Positions 1-7,683 of a DNA stretch of 47,706 bases are shown one piece after another. Source of the DNA: JAWCNN01 sp038848005 (GTDB lineage Archaea > Thermoproteota > Bathyarchaeia > Bathyarchaeales > Bathycorpusculaceae); NCBI GenBank assembly GCA_038848005.1, contig JAWCNZ010000010.1, positions 1 through 47,706 of the forward strand. Direction: 5' to 3'. The position numbers and the translations under genes were made by a program. The notes beneath the pieces were generated by a model. That model was given only the letters and a program-made list of their open reading frames with translations, made no database searches and had not been told where the DNA came from. How positions within the stretch are numbered: position 1 is the stretch's first letter; every line of letters starts with the position of its first letter.

Positions 1-308
1 GTGTTGAAACGCTTTTGGAGATTGTTGGTTTGAAACATAGGGCAAACCATTTCCCATTTCAGCTAAGCGGCGGCGAACAGCAACGTGTAGCCTTTGCCCG
101 TGCGTTAGCTAATGACCCGCCACTGCTTCTCGTTGATGAGCCAACTGGAAATTTAGACGTAAAGACAAGCCTAAAAATTGTTGAAATACTTCGTAAACTG
201 AAGAACGGAAAAACCATAATTGTTGCCACTCATGACGAGCGTATACTTCCTTTGGCAGACCAGAAAATGCTTTTAGAAGATGGAAAGCTGGTGTGTCTAG
301 TTGAGTGA
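1..308 (+). CDS. ABC transporter ATP-binding protein, C-terminal part
   Basis: The gene runs in from before the window; the open frame starts at base 3. What remains is the second half of an ABC ATPase. It has the signature LSGGEQQR, a Walker B strand LLLVDEPTGNLD and the switch histidine in ATHD. The TGNLD form is typical of the MacB/LolD-type ATPases that partner FtsX-like permeases. The next gene is such a permease and overlaps this one by 8 bases in another frame, so the two almost certainly form one complex that extrudes or releases a substrate at the membrane. The substrate cannot be told from the sequence. Confidence 0.93.
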   Translation, partial: VETLLEIVGLKHRANHFPFQLSGGEQQRVAFARALANDPPLLLVDEPTGNLDVKTSLKIVEILRKLKNGKTIIVATHDERILPLADQKMLLEDGKLVCLVE

Positions 309-2160
309 AACCTTCTTTCCAATAAACGATTTGATGCGGAGAAAACTTCAAACAACCCTCACCATAATTAGCCTAACATTATCTGTTGCATCAACACTTT
401 TCCTATTATTGTCAAGCGATAAAATAGGTTTTGGAATATCCTTAATGGTTGAAGGAAAACTAACAGCGGGCTTTTCAACAGTTTTGTCCCAATTTATAAT
501 TTTTGTTGCCTTCCTAATTTTCACAGCTGGCGCCGTGTTCATTTCCTTCATGGTTTTCGTCATGATGTCGCAAAGAATAAAAGATGTGGGATTAATGAAA
601 GCCGTTGGTTGTCCAAACGACTTAATTTTTGGGTATTTCATGAACGAACTTTTAATAGTTACGTTCATCGGCTGTTTTTTAGGCGTTGTTTTAGGCTTAC
701 TAGCCGATTTCGCCATAACCAACATTTTAAACAGCTTAGGCTTCCAAATATCACAAAAGCCAATTGATTTTTGGCTTGTTTTAATAGTTTTTATCATATC
801 CTTCGTTCTTGCATTAATTTTTGGAGCAAAACCAATTTTGGACACGACAAAAGTTGAGCCAGCTAAAGCGTTTTCGCCAACCTACTATTTAGGTGTAACA
901 GCAGAATCCAAATTTAAAGCAGTTTCAAAACGTGGCTTAACGGTTAAAATTGCTTTGCGAAGCCTTTTCCGCCGTAAATCGGCAACAATCCGCATACTTT
1001 TATGCCTAGCCATAGTTTTCCTTCTCGTAACAGTGGCTATTGCTGGAGGAATAATTGCCCATCAAACAACTAAAAACTGGGTTGAAAAAGCCGTTGGCAA
1101 AGACATAATCCTAATAGCCCACAAAGACATATGCGACCGATACACGCTGTTACTGTCAAAGTTTTATGAAACCAAAGAAACATCTGTATTCAACTATACT
1201 GAAGCAAGATACATGATGCCAGAAGAAATTCTTGACAGTTTAGGTTTAATAGCTGATATAAGCATAGAAAAACGCCTAATCACACATGCGCATGTGAAGG
1301 AGGTTCCAGGCTACGTATTCAATTCTGAAACTGGAGCAACCACCTCTGTTGGTAAAAACCGAGAGGGCGAATCTCTCGTTGTAGGCGTTGAACCAGAAAA
1401 AACTTTTGGCAGGTGGTTCATGGAAGGCGAGTTCTTCGCTGAAGGACAAAGCCTAAAAGCCGTTGTAGGCGATTCCATAGCCAACAAAATGTTTACAATG
1501 CCCCTGAACCAAAGCTTGCAAGTGTATGAGCATTATTTTGATGTTGTGGGAATATGCATAGACCCAATAAACAATGGAAACATCATTTACGTGCCACTAA
1601 GAGATTTGCAGAATATTACTGGCTTGTCAAAACCAAACGTTGTAATGGTTAAAGCGAAACCTTCAGTCAACCGCACAGCAGTTTTAGATGAGATAAAAGC
1701 AAAGATTAACGCCACAAACTCCGAATTTGCAGTTTTGGAGCTTAACGAAATTTTAGAAAGAAGCACTGCTTTTCTGGGGTATATATGGTCTACAATAATG
1801 TTTTTGCCCATATTTTCCTTAGCCTCAGCGTCTCTTTGTTTTGTGGGATATGTTATGTTGGCTATAACCGAACAACACCAAGAATTCGGCGTTTTACGGG
1901 CTTTAGGCGCAAAACCTAGAACCATTTTGAAAATTGTTGCTGTACAAAACTTTGTGGTTTTGCTTTCAAGTTATGCTTGTGGAGTAGCCTTCGGAACAAT
2001 CATCACATTGCTAATTTTAATTCCAAAACCATTGGTTACAAGCGTCACAATCATCCAAATAGCAACATGGCTATTAACAGCTTTAACGGCAACCTTTATC
2101 CCAAGCTTATACCCAGCAATAAAATTTGCAAAGAAACCAATCACAGAAATTCTAGCGTAA
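301..2160 (+). CDS. FtsX-like ABC transporter permease
   Basis: This 619-residue membrane protein has two FtsX-type halves. An N-terminal transmembrane segment (about 18-38) and three further segments (about 62-90, 110-140, 155-178) are followed by a hydrophobic segment near 228-250. A large extracytoplasmic region of about 230 residues comes next, then three C-terminal segments (about 505-530, 550-575, 590-610). This is the architecture of FtsX/LolC-like permeases with a duplicated core. The TTG start lies inside the end of the ATPase gene (8-base overlap), so translation is probably coupled. It is the partner of the upstream ATPase. Lipid, lipoprotein or antimicrobial export are all possible. 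Confidence 0.9.
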   Translation: MSETFFPINDLMRRKLQTTLTIISLTLSVASTLFLLLSSDKIGFGISLMVEGKLTAGFSTVLSQFIIFVAFLIFTAGAVFISFMVFVMMSQRIKDVGLMKAVGCPNDLIFGYFMNELLIVTFIGCFLGVVLGLLADFAITNILNSLGFQISQKPIDFWLVLIVFIISFVLALIFGAKPILDTTKVEPAKAFSPTYYLGVTAESKFKAVSKRGLTVKIALRSLFRRKSATIRILLCLAIVFLLVTVAIAGGIIAHQTTKNWVEKAVGKDIILIAHKDICDRYTLLLSKFYETKETSVFNYTEARYMMPEEILDSLGLIADISIEKRLITHAHVKEVPGYVFNSETGATTSVGKNREGESLVVGVEPEKTFGRWFMEGEFFAEGQSLKAVVGDSIANKMFTMPLNQSLQVYEHYFDVVGICIDPINNGNIIYVPLRDLQNITGLSKPNVVMVKAKPSVNRTAVLDEIKAKINATNSEFAVLELNEILERSTAFLGYIWSTIMFLPIFSLASASLCFVGYVMLAITEQHQEFGVLRALGAKPRTILKIVAVQNFVVLLSSYACGVAFGTIITLLILIPKPLVTSVTIIQIATWLLTALTATFIPSLYPAIKFAKKPITEILA

Positions 2161-2214
2161 TAGCGAAACAAATAAAATTTTCCTCTTCAAATTCTAAATT
2201 TTCGGTGAACCGTC

Positions 2215-2484
2215 ATGGCTCAGCAAACGCAGGGAACAGTCGTCAATTATAGGGTTGGACCGAAAACCCAAAAACCCAAAGAATGCATAATCCAGTTTGT
2301 AAATGTAAATTCGATTGCCGACGCAAGCAGACTTATCGGAAGGAAAGTTGCTTGGAAAACTGGAAAAAACAAAATAATTGGAAAAATTGTGGCTTTACAT
2401 GGCAATAAAGGCTTAGTTCGGGCAAGATTCAGGAAGGGCTTGCCAGGTCAAGCTCTAGGCACAACGGTTGAATTAATAGGCTGA
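2215..2484 (+). CDS. rpl35ae: 50S ribosomal protein eL33 (L35Ae)
   Basis: This 89-residue protein matches the archaeal/eukaryotic large-subunit protein L35Ae, a small beta-barrel that binds 23S rRNA. Recognisable blocks are the N-terminal VVNYRVGPKTQ, the central IGRKVAWKTG and the C-terminal ALHGNKGLVRARFRKGLPGQ ending in GTTVELIG. Length is usual for the family. The ATG is preceded by a GGTGA ribosome site 7 bases upstream. It stands alone between the transporter pair and a convergent gene. eL33 occurs in only some archaeal lineages, which mildly supports a TACK-type host. Confidence 0.95.
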   Translation: MAQQTQGTVVNYRVGPKTQKPKECIIQFVNVNSIADASRLIGRKVAWKTGKNKIIGKIVALHGNKGLVRARFRKGLPGQALGTTVELIG

Positions 2485-2749
2485 AGCAAGTCAAACTTCG
2501 TTTTCAACTTTTCACTTCATAGGGCATCGAAAGCTTTTATTTTAAACTGTTTAAGCTAAAAATTGTTTGAAGTTTTTAATTTTTGCTTTTTTAATGTAAA
2601 AATTTGTCTATTCACATTTTTTCGTGTAAAACAAAAAGGACGCAATTTGGAATTTTCCTTGTTCCCTCCGCTTATTTTTATACATAAACCATTTTACGTT
2701 GAAGTTTCCCACAACGTTTTCCAAAGGAGTTCGCCCATGTAAAATGTAT

Positions 2750-3394
2750 TTATAAAGTTCGTTTATTTTCGTTTGTAAAACCCCTAGTTAGGAAGCGTTC
2801 AGCCCTTTTTAGGTCAATAGGCGTGTTTATATTAAAGAATGTTTTAAGGTTTGGGTCCAACTGTTGCAGAACAAGCGTGGAAATGTAGCGTACACCCCTA
2901 AGCCCATCAACCATCGAACGCATACTAAATTTTCCACTTGCCAAAGCCTTTTCAGCCGATTCCAAAGCTGGTTTTACACGGTAAACGGCTTGTAAAGGCT
3001 CTATGTAACCATTTGGCCATCGTGGAATAACCGCATTTCTGTTGGGACTTAAATCAAACAAAAGCGCAAGAACGCTTTTGGAGATAAACGGCGTGTCGCA
3101 TGAAAGAAGAAGCGCATATTCGCCCATCGCCGCCCTAAAACCCGTTAATGCGCCAACCAATGGACTATGCATGTTTAAGGTGTCAACGACTATTTTCACG
3201 TTTGCGTTTACAACTTTGGCGTAACCCTCAACTTGAGATTTTGAGCTGACAACAACTATTTCCTCATCAACAAGGCTGTCAACAACATCCAAAACATGTT
3301 TTATAAGTGGCTTGTTCGCTAAGGGTAACAATCCTTTGTCTTTTCCAAATCTGCTGGAAAATCCACCAGCAAGGATAATTGCCGTTTTATCCAA
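2750..3394 (-). CDS. mobA: MobA-like molybdenum cofactor guanylyltransferase
   Basis: The protein carries the nucleotide-binding signature LAGGFSSRFGKDKGLL at its N-terminus and the metal-binding LLSCDTPFIS near residue 100, as in MobA and related NTP transferases. MobA adds GMP to molybdopterin. The frame is open to 3625, but those first 77 residues look non-coding and overlap a divergent small gene. I place the start at the TTG at 3394, which has GGAG 11 bases upstream and gives about 214 residues, normal for MobA. No other molybdenum cofactor genes are in the window, so a different sugar or nucleotide substrate remains possible. Confidence 0.85.
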   Translation of the reverse strand: MDKTAIILAGGFSSRFGKDKGLLPLANKPLIKHVLDVVDSLVDEEIVVVSSKSQVEGYAKVVNANVKIVVDTLNMHSPLVGALTGFRAAMGEYALLLSCDTPFISKSVLALLFDLSPNRNAVIPRWPNGYIEPLQAVYRVKPALESAEKALASGKFSMRSMVDGLRGVRYISTLVLQQLDPNLKTFFNINTPIDLKRAERFLTRGFTNENKRTL

Positions 3395-3536
3395 TAATTG
3401 GTTTTCTCCAGTTTTTATTAGCGATAATGGAATTTTTCGTTCTATAAGAGTTTTATTGTTTGAAATATTGTGGAAAAGGAAATACCGCCTATTTACTTCT
3501 CTGACGCTTTTGTTTATTGAAGGAGAGGATGATGGG

Positions 3537-3662
3537 ATGACGGCAAACTCAGAAATTAAAGAGTTAAACCGTCTGATATGTAAGCAATGCAACGAAAAAG
3601 AATATGAAAAATGCAAAAACTGCAAAGTTTACCAGTTAATAAACAGAATAGCAACGCAGTAG
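3537..3662 (+). CDS. Small CxxC-CxxC protein, 41 residues
   Basis: This short gene begins at an ATG with a strong AAGGAGAG ribosome site about 6 bases upstream. It ends one base before the convergent MinD-like gene. The product is charged and contains two CxxC pairs, CKQC and CKNC, ten residues apart, so a single zinc site is likely. It ends in a helix-like VYQLINRIA stretch. I do not recognise a family. The ribosome site, the exact fit between its neighbours and the paired cysteines argue for a real gene. A zinc-ribbon adaptor or a small nucleic-acid-binding role is possible but unsupported. Confidence 0.6.
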   Translation: MTANSEIKELNRLICKQCNEKEYEKCKNCKVYQLINRIATQ

Positions 3663-4445
3663 TTACATATTGTCTATTTCATTTGCTATTTCATCTAAAA
3701 TGTTCGCAAGAGGATGCATAGGTTTATCTTGGACAAAGATTGTGTTACCTTCAGCCCTTAAAATATCGCAAAAACATGGCACCACTTTCAAAAGCGGAAC
3801 AGTATATATATCCTTTATTTTGGTTTGAAACTCTTCTTTCCCCGATCTTGAAGAACCATCCAAAAGAACCTTGTTGAGGATTATCTGAGTCTTCTTCTCG
3901 AACAAATCGTAAAGTTCCCTTAACATGCGCTTTGTGCCGTCAACATCAGACCTGTCAAGGGTTGTTGCCACAAGCACCAAATCAGCGCTTACAATGGCGT
4001 TTATCGACGAATACTGCAGTCCAGGGCTTGTGTCAAAAATTAGGTAATCAAAACCCTTGTTGCTTAAAAGAGAATTTCTTAAAGCTAAAAGCCTCCCTAA
4101 AGCACGCATCTCCCACTTCCTATCTTTTGCACATATATCCCTTATGGCTTCTGTTGACGGATTAGCCAACCCCACAAAAAATTCGCCTTTCTGTTGGAAT
4201 TGACTGCTTAAATTTATCAAAACCTTATCTATTTCGCATGTACCATTTAAATAATCGTTTAACCAAAACTCTGCCTTTTCAACTTTTAAAATTGTGGAAA
4301 GACTTGGAGCCCTAAAATCCAAATCCAACAAACAAACCTTTTTCCCACGTTTGCAAAAGGTTGCGGCTAGATTCACGGAAAGGAGGGTTTTCCCAGTTCC
4401 ACCTTTGTATGAATGTACAGCTATTATCTTACCCAAATCAATCAC
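3663..4445 (-). CDS. MinD/ParA-like P-loop ATPase
   Basis: This 260-residue protein starts with the deviant Walker A motif KGGTGKT at residues 14-20. The switch region LLDLDFRAPS follows around 40, and FDTSPGLQ around 139 corresponds to the Walker B and switch II of MinD/ParA ATPases. Such enzymes dimerise on ATP and position or organise partners on membranes or DNA. The GTG start overlaps the stop of the upstream winged-helix gene (GTGA), so the two are co-translated. The C-terminus lacks an obvious amphipathic membrane helix. Archaea carry many MinD paralogues; the process served here is unknown. Confidence 0.88.
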   Translation of the reverse strand: MIDLGKIIAVHSYKGGTGKTLLSVNLAATFCKRGKKVCLLDLDFRAPSLSTILKVEKAEFWLNDYLNGTCEIDKVLINLSSQFQQKGEFFVGLANPSTEAIRDICAKDRKWEMRALGRLLALRNSLLSNKGFDYLIFDTSPGLQYSSINAIVSADLVLVATTLDRSDVDGTKRMLRELYDLFEKKTQIILNKVLLDGSSRSGKEEFQTKIKDIYTVPLLKVVPCFCDILRAEGNTIFVQDKPMHPLANILDEIANEIDNM

Positions 4446-4819
4446 CCTTGACCTTCCTTATCAACATAGAAATAAGCTTTTCTGCCCTTCCTCTCCTTTT
4501 TCAAATACCCCATAACAACGAGCTGGTTTAAATAGGCGCTTTCCACGGCTCTCGCCCTGTGCGTTTGCTGAGCCACCTCATCAGCTGTGGCACGACCAAG
4601 CCTACACACGGTCATAGCCGTTTTTCTAAGGTGGTCCGGCATAGAAAGCAAAGCCATAACATCCAACGGCGCTTCTGCCGCAAAAAGTTGATTGTCCTTT
4701 CGCCCATGCCTCTGCAACTCAATCATAACCTCCATTTTCTCGTTCAATTTCTCGAGGTTCTCCCTAATTTTCTCAAGTATTTGTAAGGGCTTGCGTCCTA
4801 GGCTTTCTTGTTTAGCCAC
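4442..4819 (-). CDS. Coiled-coil winged-helix protein coupled to the MinD-like ATPase
   Basis: I place the start at the GTG at 4819, which has an AGGGGAA ribosome site 7 bases upstream, giving 125 residues; the frame itself is open to 4909. The N-terminal half contains a heptad-like helix (LEKIRENLEKLNEKMEVMIE) that should form a coiled coil. The C-terminal half reads as a winged helix (MALLSMPDHLRKTAMTVC, then TADEVAQQT and LNQLVVMGYLKKERKGRKAYF). It forms an operon with the MinD-like gene through a 4-base overlap. It may be the ATPase's partner or DNA tether. The family is not named with certainty. Confidence 0.78.
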   Translation of the reverse strand: MAKQESLGRKPLQILEKIRENLEKLNEKMEVMIELQRHGRKDNQLFAAEAPLDVMALLSMPDHLRKTAMTVCRLGRATADEVAQQTHRARAVESAYLNQLVVMGYLKKERKGRKAYFYVDKEGQG

Positions 4820-4893
4820 AGTTGTTCCCCTTTGGTGTTTTACATGTGTACAATATTTTAAAAGACCACCGCTTTTATTAAGTCTTACGAAAC

Positions 4894-4903
4894 GTATATA
4901 ATT
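4894..4903 (-). promoter_or_regulatory. TATA box of the winged-helix/MinD operon
   Basis: On the minus strand the sequence reads AATTATATAC, a good archaeal TATA element. It predicts initiation near 4871 and a leader of about 50 bases before the GTG at 4819. The surrounding 180 bases are very AT-rich and hold no gene. Confidence 0.5.
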
Positions 4904-5001
4904 ATTCACAAAACAAACACAAACTACTTACAAAAAACAAATGCCAACAATCAATAAAATAAGAATACAACACACTTTATCAAATTAGAAAAGTTGAGGA
5001 T

Positions 5002-5298
5002 TTAAAATGGCACTGGCGTTCTGTTTCTGGCTTCTTCCACTATGGGCAAAACCTGTTTAAGCTCTCTGAAGTATTTAAGCACAGTTATGCCACGCTGTGT
5101 TATGGCATAAACAACCCTTCTTTTTCCGATAGTTCGCTCTTCAACCAAATTCTGTTTTATTAGGAAATCCAAATATTCCTTTAGAACACTGCAGTTTACA
5201 TTAGCCTTATACATTATATGCGTAAGCTTTAATGGACCGCGATGGGCTAACACTTTAAGGATATCTATATACATTTCAAGTTTGGAACGTCTCATCAT
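5002..5298 (-). CDS. Winged-helix transcriptional regulator
   Basis: The product is about 98 residues. It has an N-terminal helix-turn-helix region (YIDILKVLAHRGPLKLTHIM, then CSVLKEYLDFLIKQNLV) and a wing (RTIGKRRVVYAITQRG), followed by a final helix that may dimerise. This matches the small archaeal winged-helix regulators. The frame is open to 5325, but a TATA box at 5327-5336 predicts transcription starting near 5305. A GAGG ribosome site at 5304-5307 then points to the paired ATGs at 5298 and 5295. It stands alone on the minus strand, so its targets are unknown. Confidence 0.82.
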   Translation of the reverse strand: MMRRSKLEMYIDILKVLAHRGPLKLTHIMYKANVNCSVLKEYLDFLIKQNLVEERTIGKRRVVYAITQRGITVLKYFRELKQVLPIVEEARNRTPVPF

Positions 5299-5326
5299 CC
5301 AAACCTCTAACCATACTTCTGCCATT

Positions 5327-5336
5327 TTTATATAAA
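5327..5336 (-). promoter_or_regulatory. TATA box of the small winged-helix gene
   Basis: The minus strand reads TTTATATAAA. It predicts a start near 5305 and a leader of only about 8-10 bases, just enough to carry GAGG. This is what fixes the start codon of the gene downstream. Confidence 0.55.
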
Positions 5337-5380
5337 GCTTTTATGGATTCAAACTCCTTCTTTTTCCTATTTACTCCATG

Positions 5381-5563
5381 TTAGTAGCTTCTTTTATCTT
5401 GTGCACGCATTAACACGTTTATTCTATTCTGAAAGGCTGTAACCAAATCATCTAGCAATATTTTTTGCAATTCTGTCGAAAGCCCCTTAACATTTTCCTT
5501 GAAAACCCTAGCCATCTTCGCCTCCAAATCTTTCCTTTGTTTAAGCGTTAGTTTCTGCTTCAA
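5381..5563 (-). CDS. Small helical protein of unknown function, 60 residues
   Basis: The TTG at 5563 is preceded by a perfect GGAGG seven bases upstream, so the start is well supported even though the frame is open to 5602. The product is highly charged and predicted all-helical: a short lysine-rich start, a middle segment KDLEAKMARVFKENVKG and an end LLDDLVTAFQNRINVLMRAQ. It has no cysteine pairs, signal peptide or membrane segment. I do not recognise the family. Helical oligomerisation would suit its composition. Confidence 0.6.
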   Translation of the reverse strand: MKQKLTLKQRKDLEAKMARVFKENVKGLSTELQKILLDDLVTAFQNRINVLMRAQDKRSY

Positions 5564-5819
5564 GGATGTTCCTCCACACGCAGAGAAAATGGCTTTTTGC
5601 ATTTAACTAACTTATGAATCTCAAATCTATATTTTGAATACACATTTGAGGTGGAAACATGCCAGAGCCATCGTATTAAGGTTGACCTCAAAACGTGCGT
5701 CAAAGCGATAAAACCTTTGAAGTGTTGTTGAGAATTGGCGTAGAGAATCCAAATCTAGAAAAAATATCGTAAAATTCATAAAGCTTTTAAACAATAAATA
5801 GTAATACTGAGCTATTGTG

Positions 5820-5833
5820 TACACCCGGGTGTA
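5820..5833. promoter_or_regulatory. Perfect 14-bp palindrome TACACCCGGGTGTA before the exported pair
   Basis: The palindrome lies three bases before the ATG at 5837 and contains the only plausible ribosome site of that gene (GGGTG). It is GC-rich inside an AT-rich intergenic region. It could be a repressor site around the transcription start or a hairpin that hides the ribosome site. A TATA-like CTTTTAAAC lies about 30 bases upstream. Confidence 0.5.
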
Positions 5834-5836
5834 AAA

Positions 5837-6244
5837 ATGAATAAAAAAGTTTGGCTGTTAATAGCGTTAGCAATTGCCTTTTTAAGCGTTTCTGTTGTTT
5901 CGGCTTATGCAGCCATCAAAGATGCTACACGAAAGAAGATATACGTGGATATGGTGCAGTACATAAATGATGAACGTTACAGTTTCAAAGGTTGGGTGCC
6001 AGTAGCTGAAGATGGAAGTTACATAGTGGTTTTATGGAATGACGACAAAAGCGGATGCATACAGTGGCATTCCCGCTATCCATCTGAAATGTGGCATGTA
6101 GATTATGTGGATTATGAACATTCAATCTACAAACTGATAGACGAGTTAAAAGCTGAGACTGGTTCTTGTGTTAGTGCTTCTACAGGGGCAGCAGGAGTTG
6201 GCTGTTTAGCAACAGCCATAAAGAAAAAGAAAGGCGTATGGTGA
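5837..6244 (+). CDS. Exported small protein, unknown
   Basis: This 135-residue protein begins with a clear signal peptide (lysines, then a hydrophobic run to about residue 25 ending in SAYAA). The mature part is rich in tyrosine, tryptophan and aspartate (YVDMVQYINDE, GCIQWHSRYPSEMW). It ends with a Gly/Ala-rich hydrophobic stretch followed by four lysines and GVW. Three cysteines are present. No family is recognised. The stop is 6 bases before the start of the metalloprotease gene, so the two are surely co-expressed. It could be a substrate, chaperone or inhibitor of that protease. Confidence 0.75.
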   Translation: MNKKVWLLIALAIAFLSVSVVSAYAAIKDATRKKIYVDMVQYINDERYSFKGWVPVAEDGSYIVVLWNDDKSGCIQWHSRYPSEMWHVDYVDYEHSIYKLIDELKAETGSCVSASTGAAGVGCLATAIKKKKGVW

Positions 6245-6250
6245 AAACAT

Positions 6251-7198
6251 ATGAAAGCGAAACCGCTAACCATCAGCCTATTAGTGATAATGCTGATTTC
6301 AACTTTTGCATCAATGGTGAAAGCTGATGGCACGGTTAAGGTTGCAGTTTACTGGGAAACCGCTAATATTGATAGCAGTGAACTTGCAATAATTAATAAC
6401 GCTTTAGCAGAAGTTGAAAGCAGATTTCAAAACAAGCTTGAACATTCTATCGATTTGGAAGTGGTTGGTAGTTGGAAATCACGAAAAGACACCAAAGACT
6501 ATCGTACCTTGATAACAGAGGCTATAAGACAAACAAACGGGATATACACCACACTTTTTGATAACTACGGTTACTTCTTTACATGGAAATTTCATCGGAA
6601 AGGTTACACAGCGGGAATATACATTGTGGAACAAGACTTGGTAGATGAATATGGTAATCTTCTTGGTGGCGCTGGTTCTTCTGTATTACGCGCTGGAATA
6701 GTGGATTACAACCCACATGGTAAATGGAAACCTTTTGAGCGCCTCTGTGGAATTATCCAGCATGAGTTAAGTCACATTTTCGGTATACCAACAAACTGTG
6801 AAGAAAACTGGTGTGTAATGAATGGTCCCGACGGCGACTCATGCTACATGCCTTACGAACAATGGTTCTTAATTTGGAAGACAGATGAAAAATGGGCTAC
6901 TGATTGGGGTTCGAACTGCAAGCAAACACTGTTGGAAACTTACGCTGGCTGTGCACGGACAGGCATTGATGTTAGCAGTTTCGGTAATTGCTGGAAAGCC
7001 GAAGACTTAACAATTGCTGTTACTATTTGGACTGAAGAATGGCGTTATTGGAACTTAACGCAGAGGCGTCTTAAACTAGCAGTTTATGTTCACGTTCCAA
7101 ACCTTAGCTGCGAATCCAAGGTTTTACCGTATTTTGCGCCAGGCTGGGCACATCCGACAACAACCATAACCACAATCGTATCCAAAATAGAAGATTAA
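6251..7198 (+). CDS. Secreted archaemetzincin-like zinc metalloprotease
   Basis: The protein is 315 residues with a signal peptide of about 25. The zinc motif HELSHIFG is at 171-178, followed by C183, C188 and a Met-turn-like CVM at 188-190. This closely resembles the archaemetzincin signature HExxHxxGxxHCx4CxM, including the x4 cysteine spacing. It differs in two ways: one extra residue precedes the first cysteine, and the third zinc-ligand histidine position is a threonine. Archaemetzincins are normally intracellular and shorter, so the signal peptide and the extended N- and C-terminal parts are unusual. It forms an operon with the exported protein upstream. Confidence 0.75.
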   Translation: MKAKPLTISLLVIMLISTFASMVKADGTVKVAVYWETANIDSSELAIINNALAEVESRFQNKLEHSIDLEVVGSWKSRKDTKDYRTLITEAIRQTNGIYTTLFDNYGYFFTWKFHRKGYTAGIYIVEQDLVDEYGNLLGGAGSSVLRAGIVDYNPHGKWKPFERLCGIIQHELSHIFGIPTNCEENWCVMNGPDGDSCYMPYEQWFLIWKTDEKWATDWGSNCKQTLLETYAGCARTGIDVSSFGNCWKAEDLTIAVTIWTEEWRYWNLTQRRLKLAVYVHVPNLSCESKVLPYFAPGWAHPTTTITTIVSKIED

Positions 7199-7653
7199 AA
7201 TTCCCCTTTTTTCTATAACCTTTTAACGTGGTGTTAATGCCTTTAACTAAGGAGCAAAAAGCAAAGATTCGCCAACGCTTTTAGGAGTTAAACATTCACG
7301 TGCTAACCTGAGGAGAACGGGGCTTCAGAGCCATAGAACTCTCCACTAAAACATACGTATTTTTATTTAAAAATTTTTAATTTAAAAATGAACAAAATAA
7401 TTAGTTTGTCCTATTTCTGTTAATGAATATTAACCGCAAATCCTATTGGGGCTGATTTAAAAGTTAAATAAAATGTTAGCCTTCTTATGAATCAAAAATA
7501 TAGATTTAAAATTCACATCGTTGCCAGTTAACTTGATGGAGAACATTTTTATTTTGGACTTACTTCATCATTTTTGCCGGATGATGAGAAGGCATTAGAT
7601 TGACATTAAAGATGAAATCTCAGAGTTACTCAGACGGCAAGGTTCAATAAACA
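7199..7653 (+). other. 455-base intergenic region without a convincing gene
   Basis: It opens with a T-run (CCCCTTTTTT), a likely terminator for the metalloprotease operon. A 14-codon frame at 7237-7284 with a GGTG site (MPLTKEQKAKIRQRF) looks like the broken start of a gene. A GC-richer island at 7301-7345 can fold: GGAGA (7312-7316) with TCTCC (7340-7344), and an inner GGCT-TCAG-AGCC at 7321-7332. The rest is AT-rich, including a 14-bp A/T palindrome at 7367-7380. I see no tRNA or clear C/D sRNA. Confidence 0.4.
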
Positions 7654-7683
7654 TTGAATGTTTATGAAGGTTTGGTGGCGCAA

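Noticed and set aside
348..845. 165-codon minus-strand frame inside the FtsX permease gene.
   Set aside because: Antisense shadow of a membrane protein; low-complexity Lys/Ser/Thr-rich translation with no promoter or family features.
3395..3625. 77-residue N-terminal extension of the MobA frame.
   Set aside because: Lies upstream of the signature start, overlaps a divergent small gene with a strong ribosome site, and has no domain features.
5603..5819. Protein-like stretches (for example KTFEVLLRIGVENPNLEKIS) in the spacer before the exported pair.
   Set aside because: Broken by stops and without a start; probably an old remnant, but similarity cannot be shown from sequence alone.
7574..7637. 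Possible C/D box sRNA: ATGATGA (box C), TTGA 12 bases later, GATGA, with flanking GCCG/CGGC.
   Set aside because: The terminal D box would have to be CUGA but the sequence has CAGA, so the kink-turn would not form. Too weak without transcript evidence.
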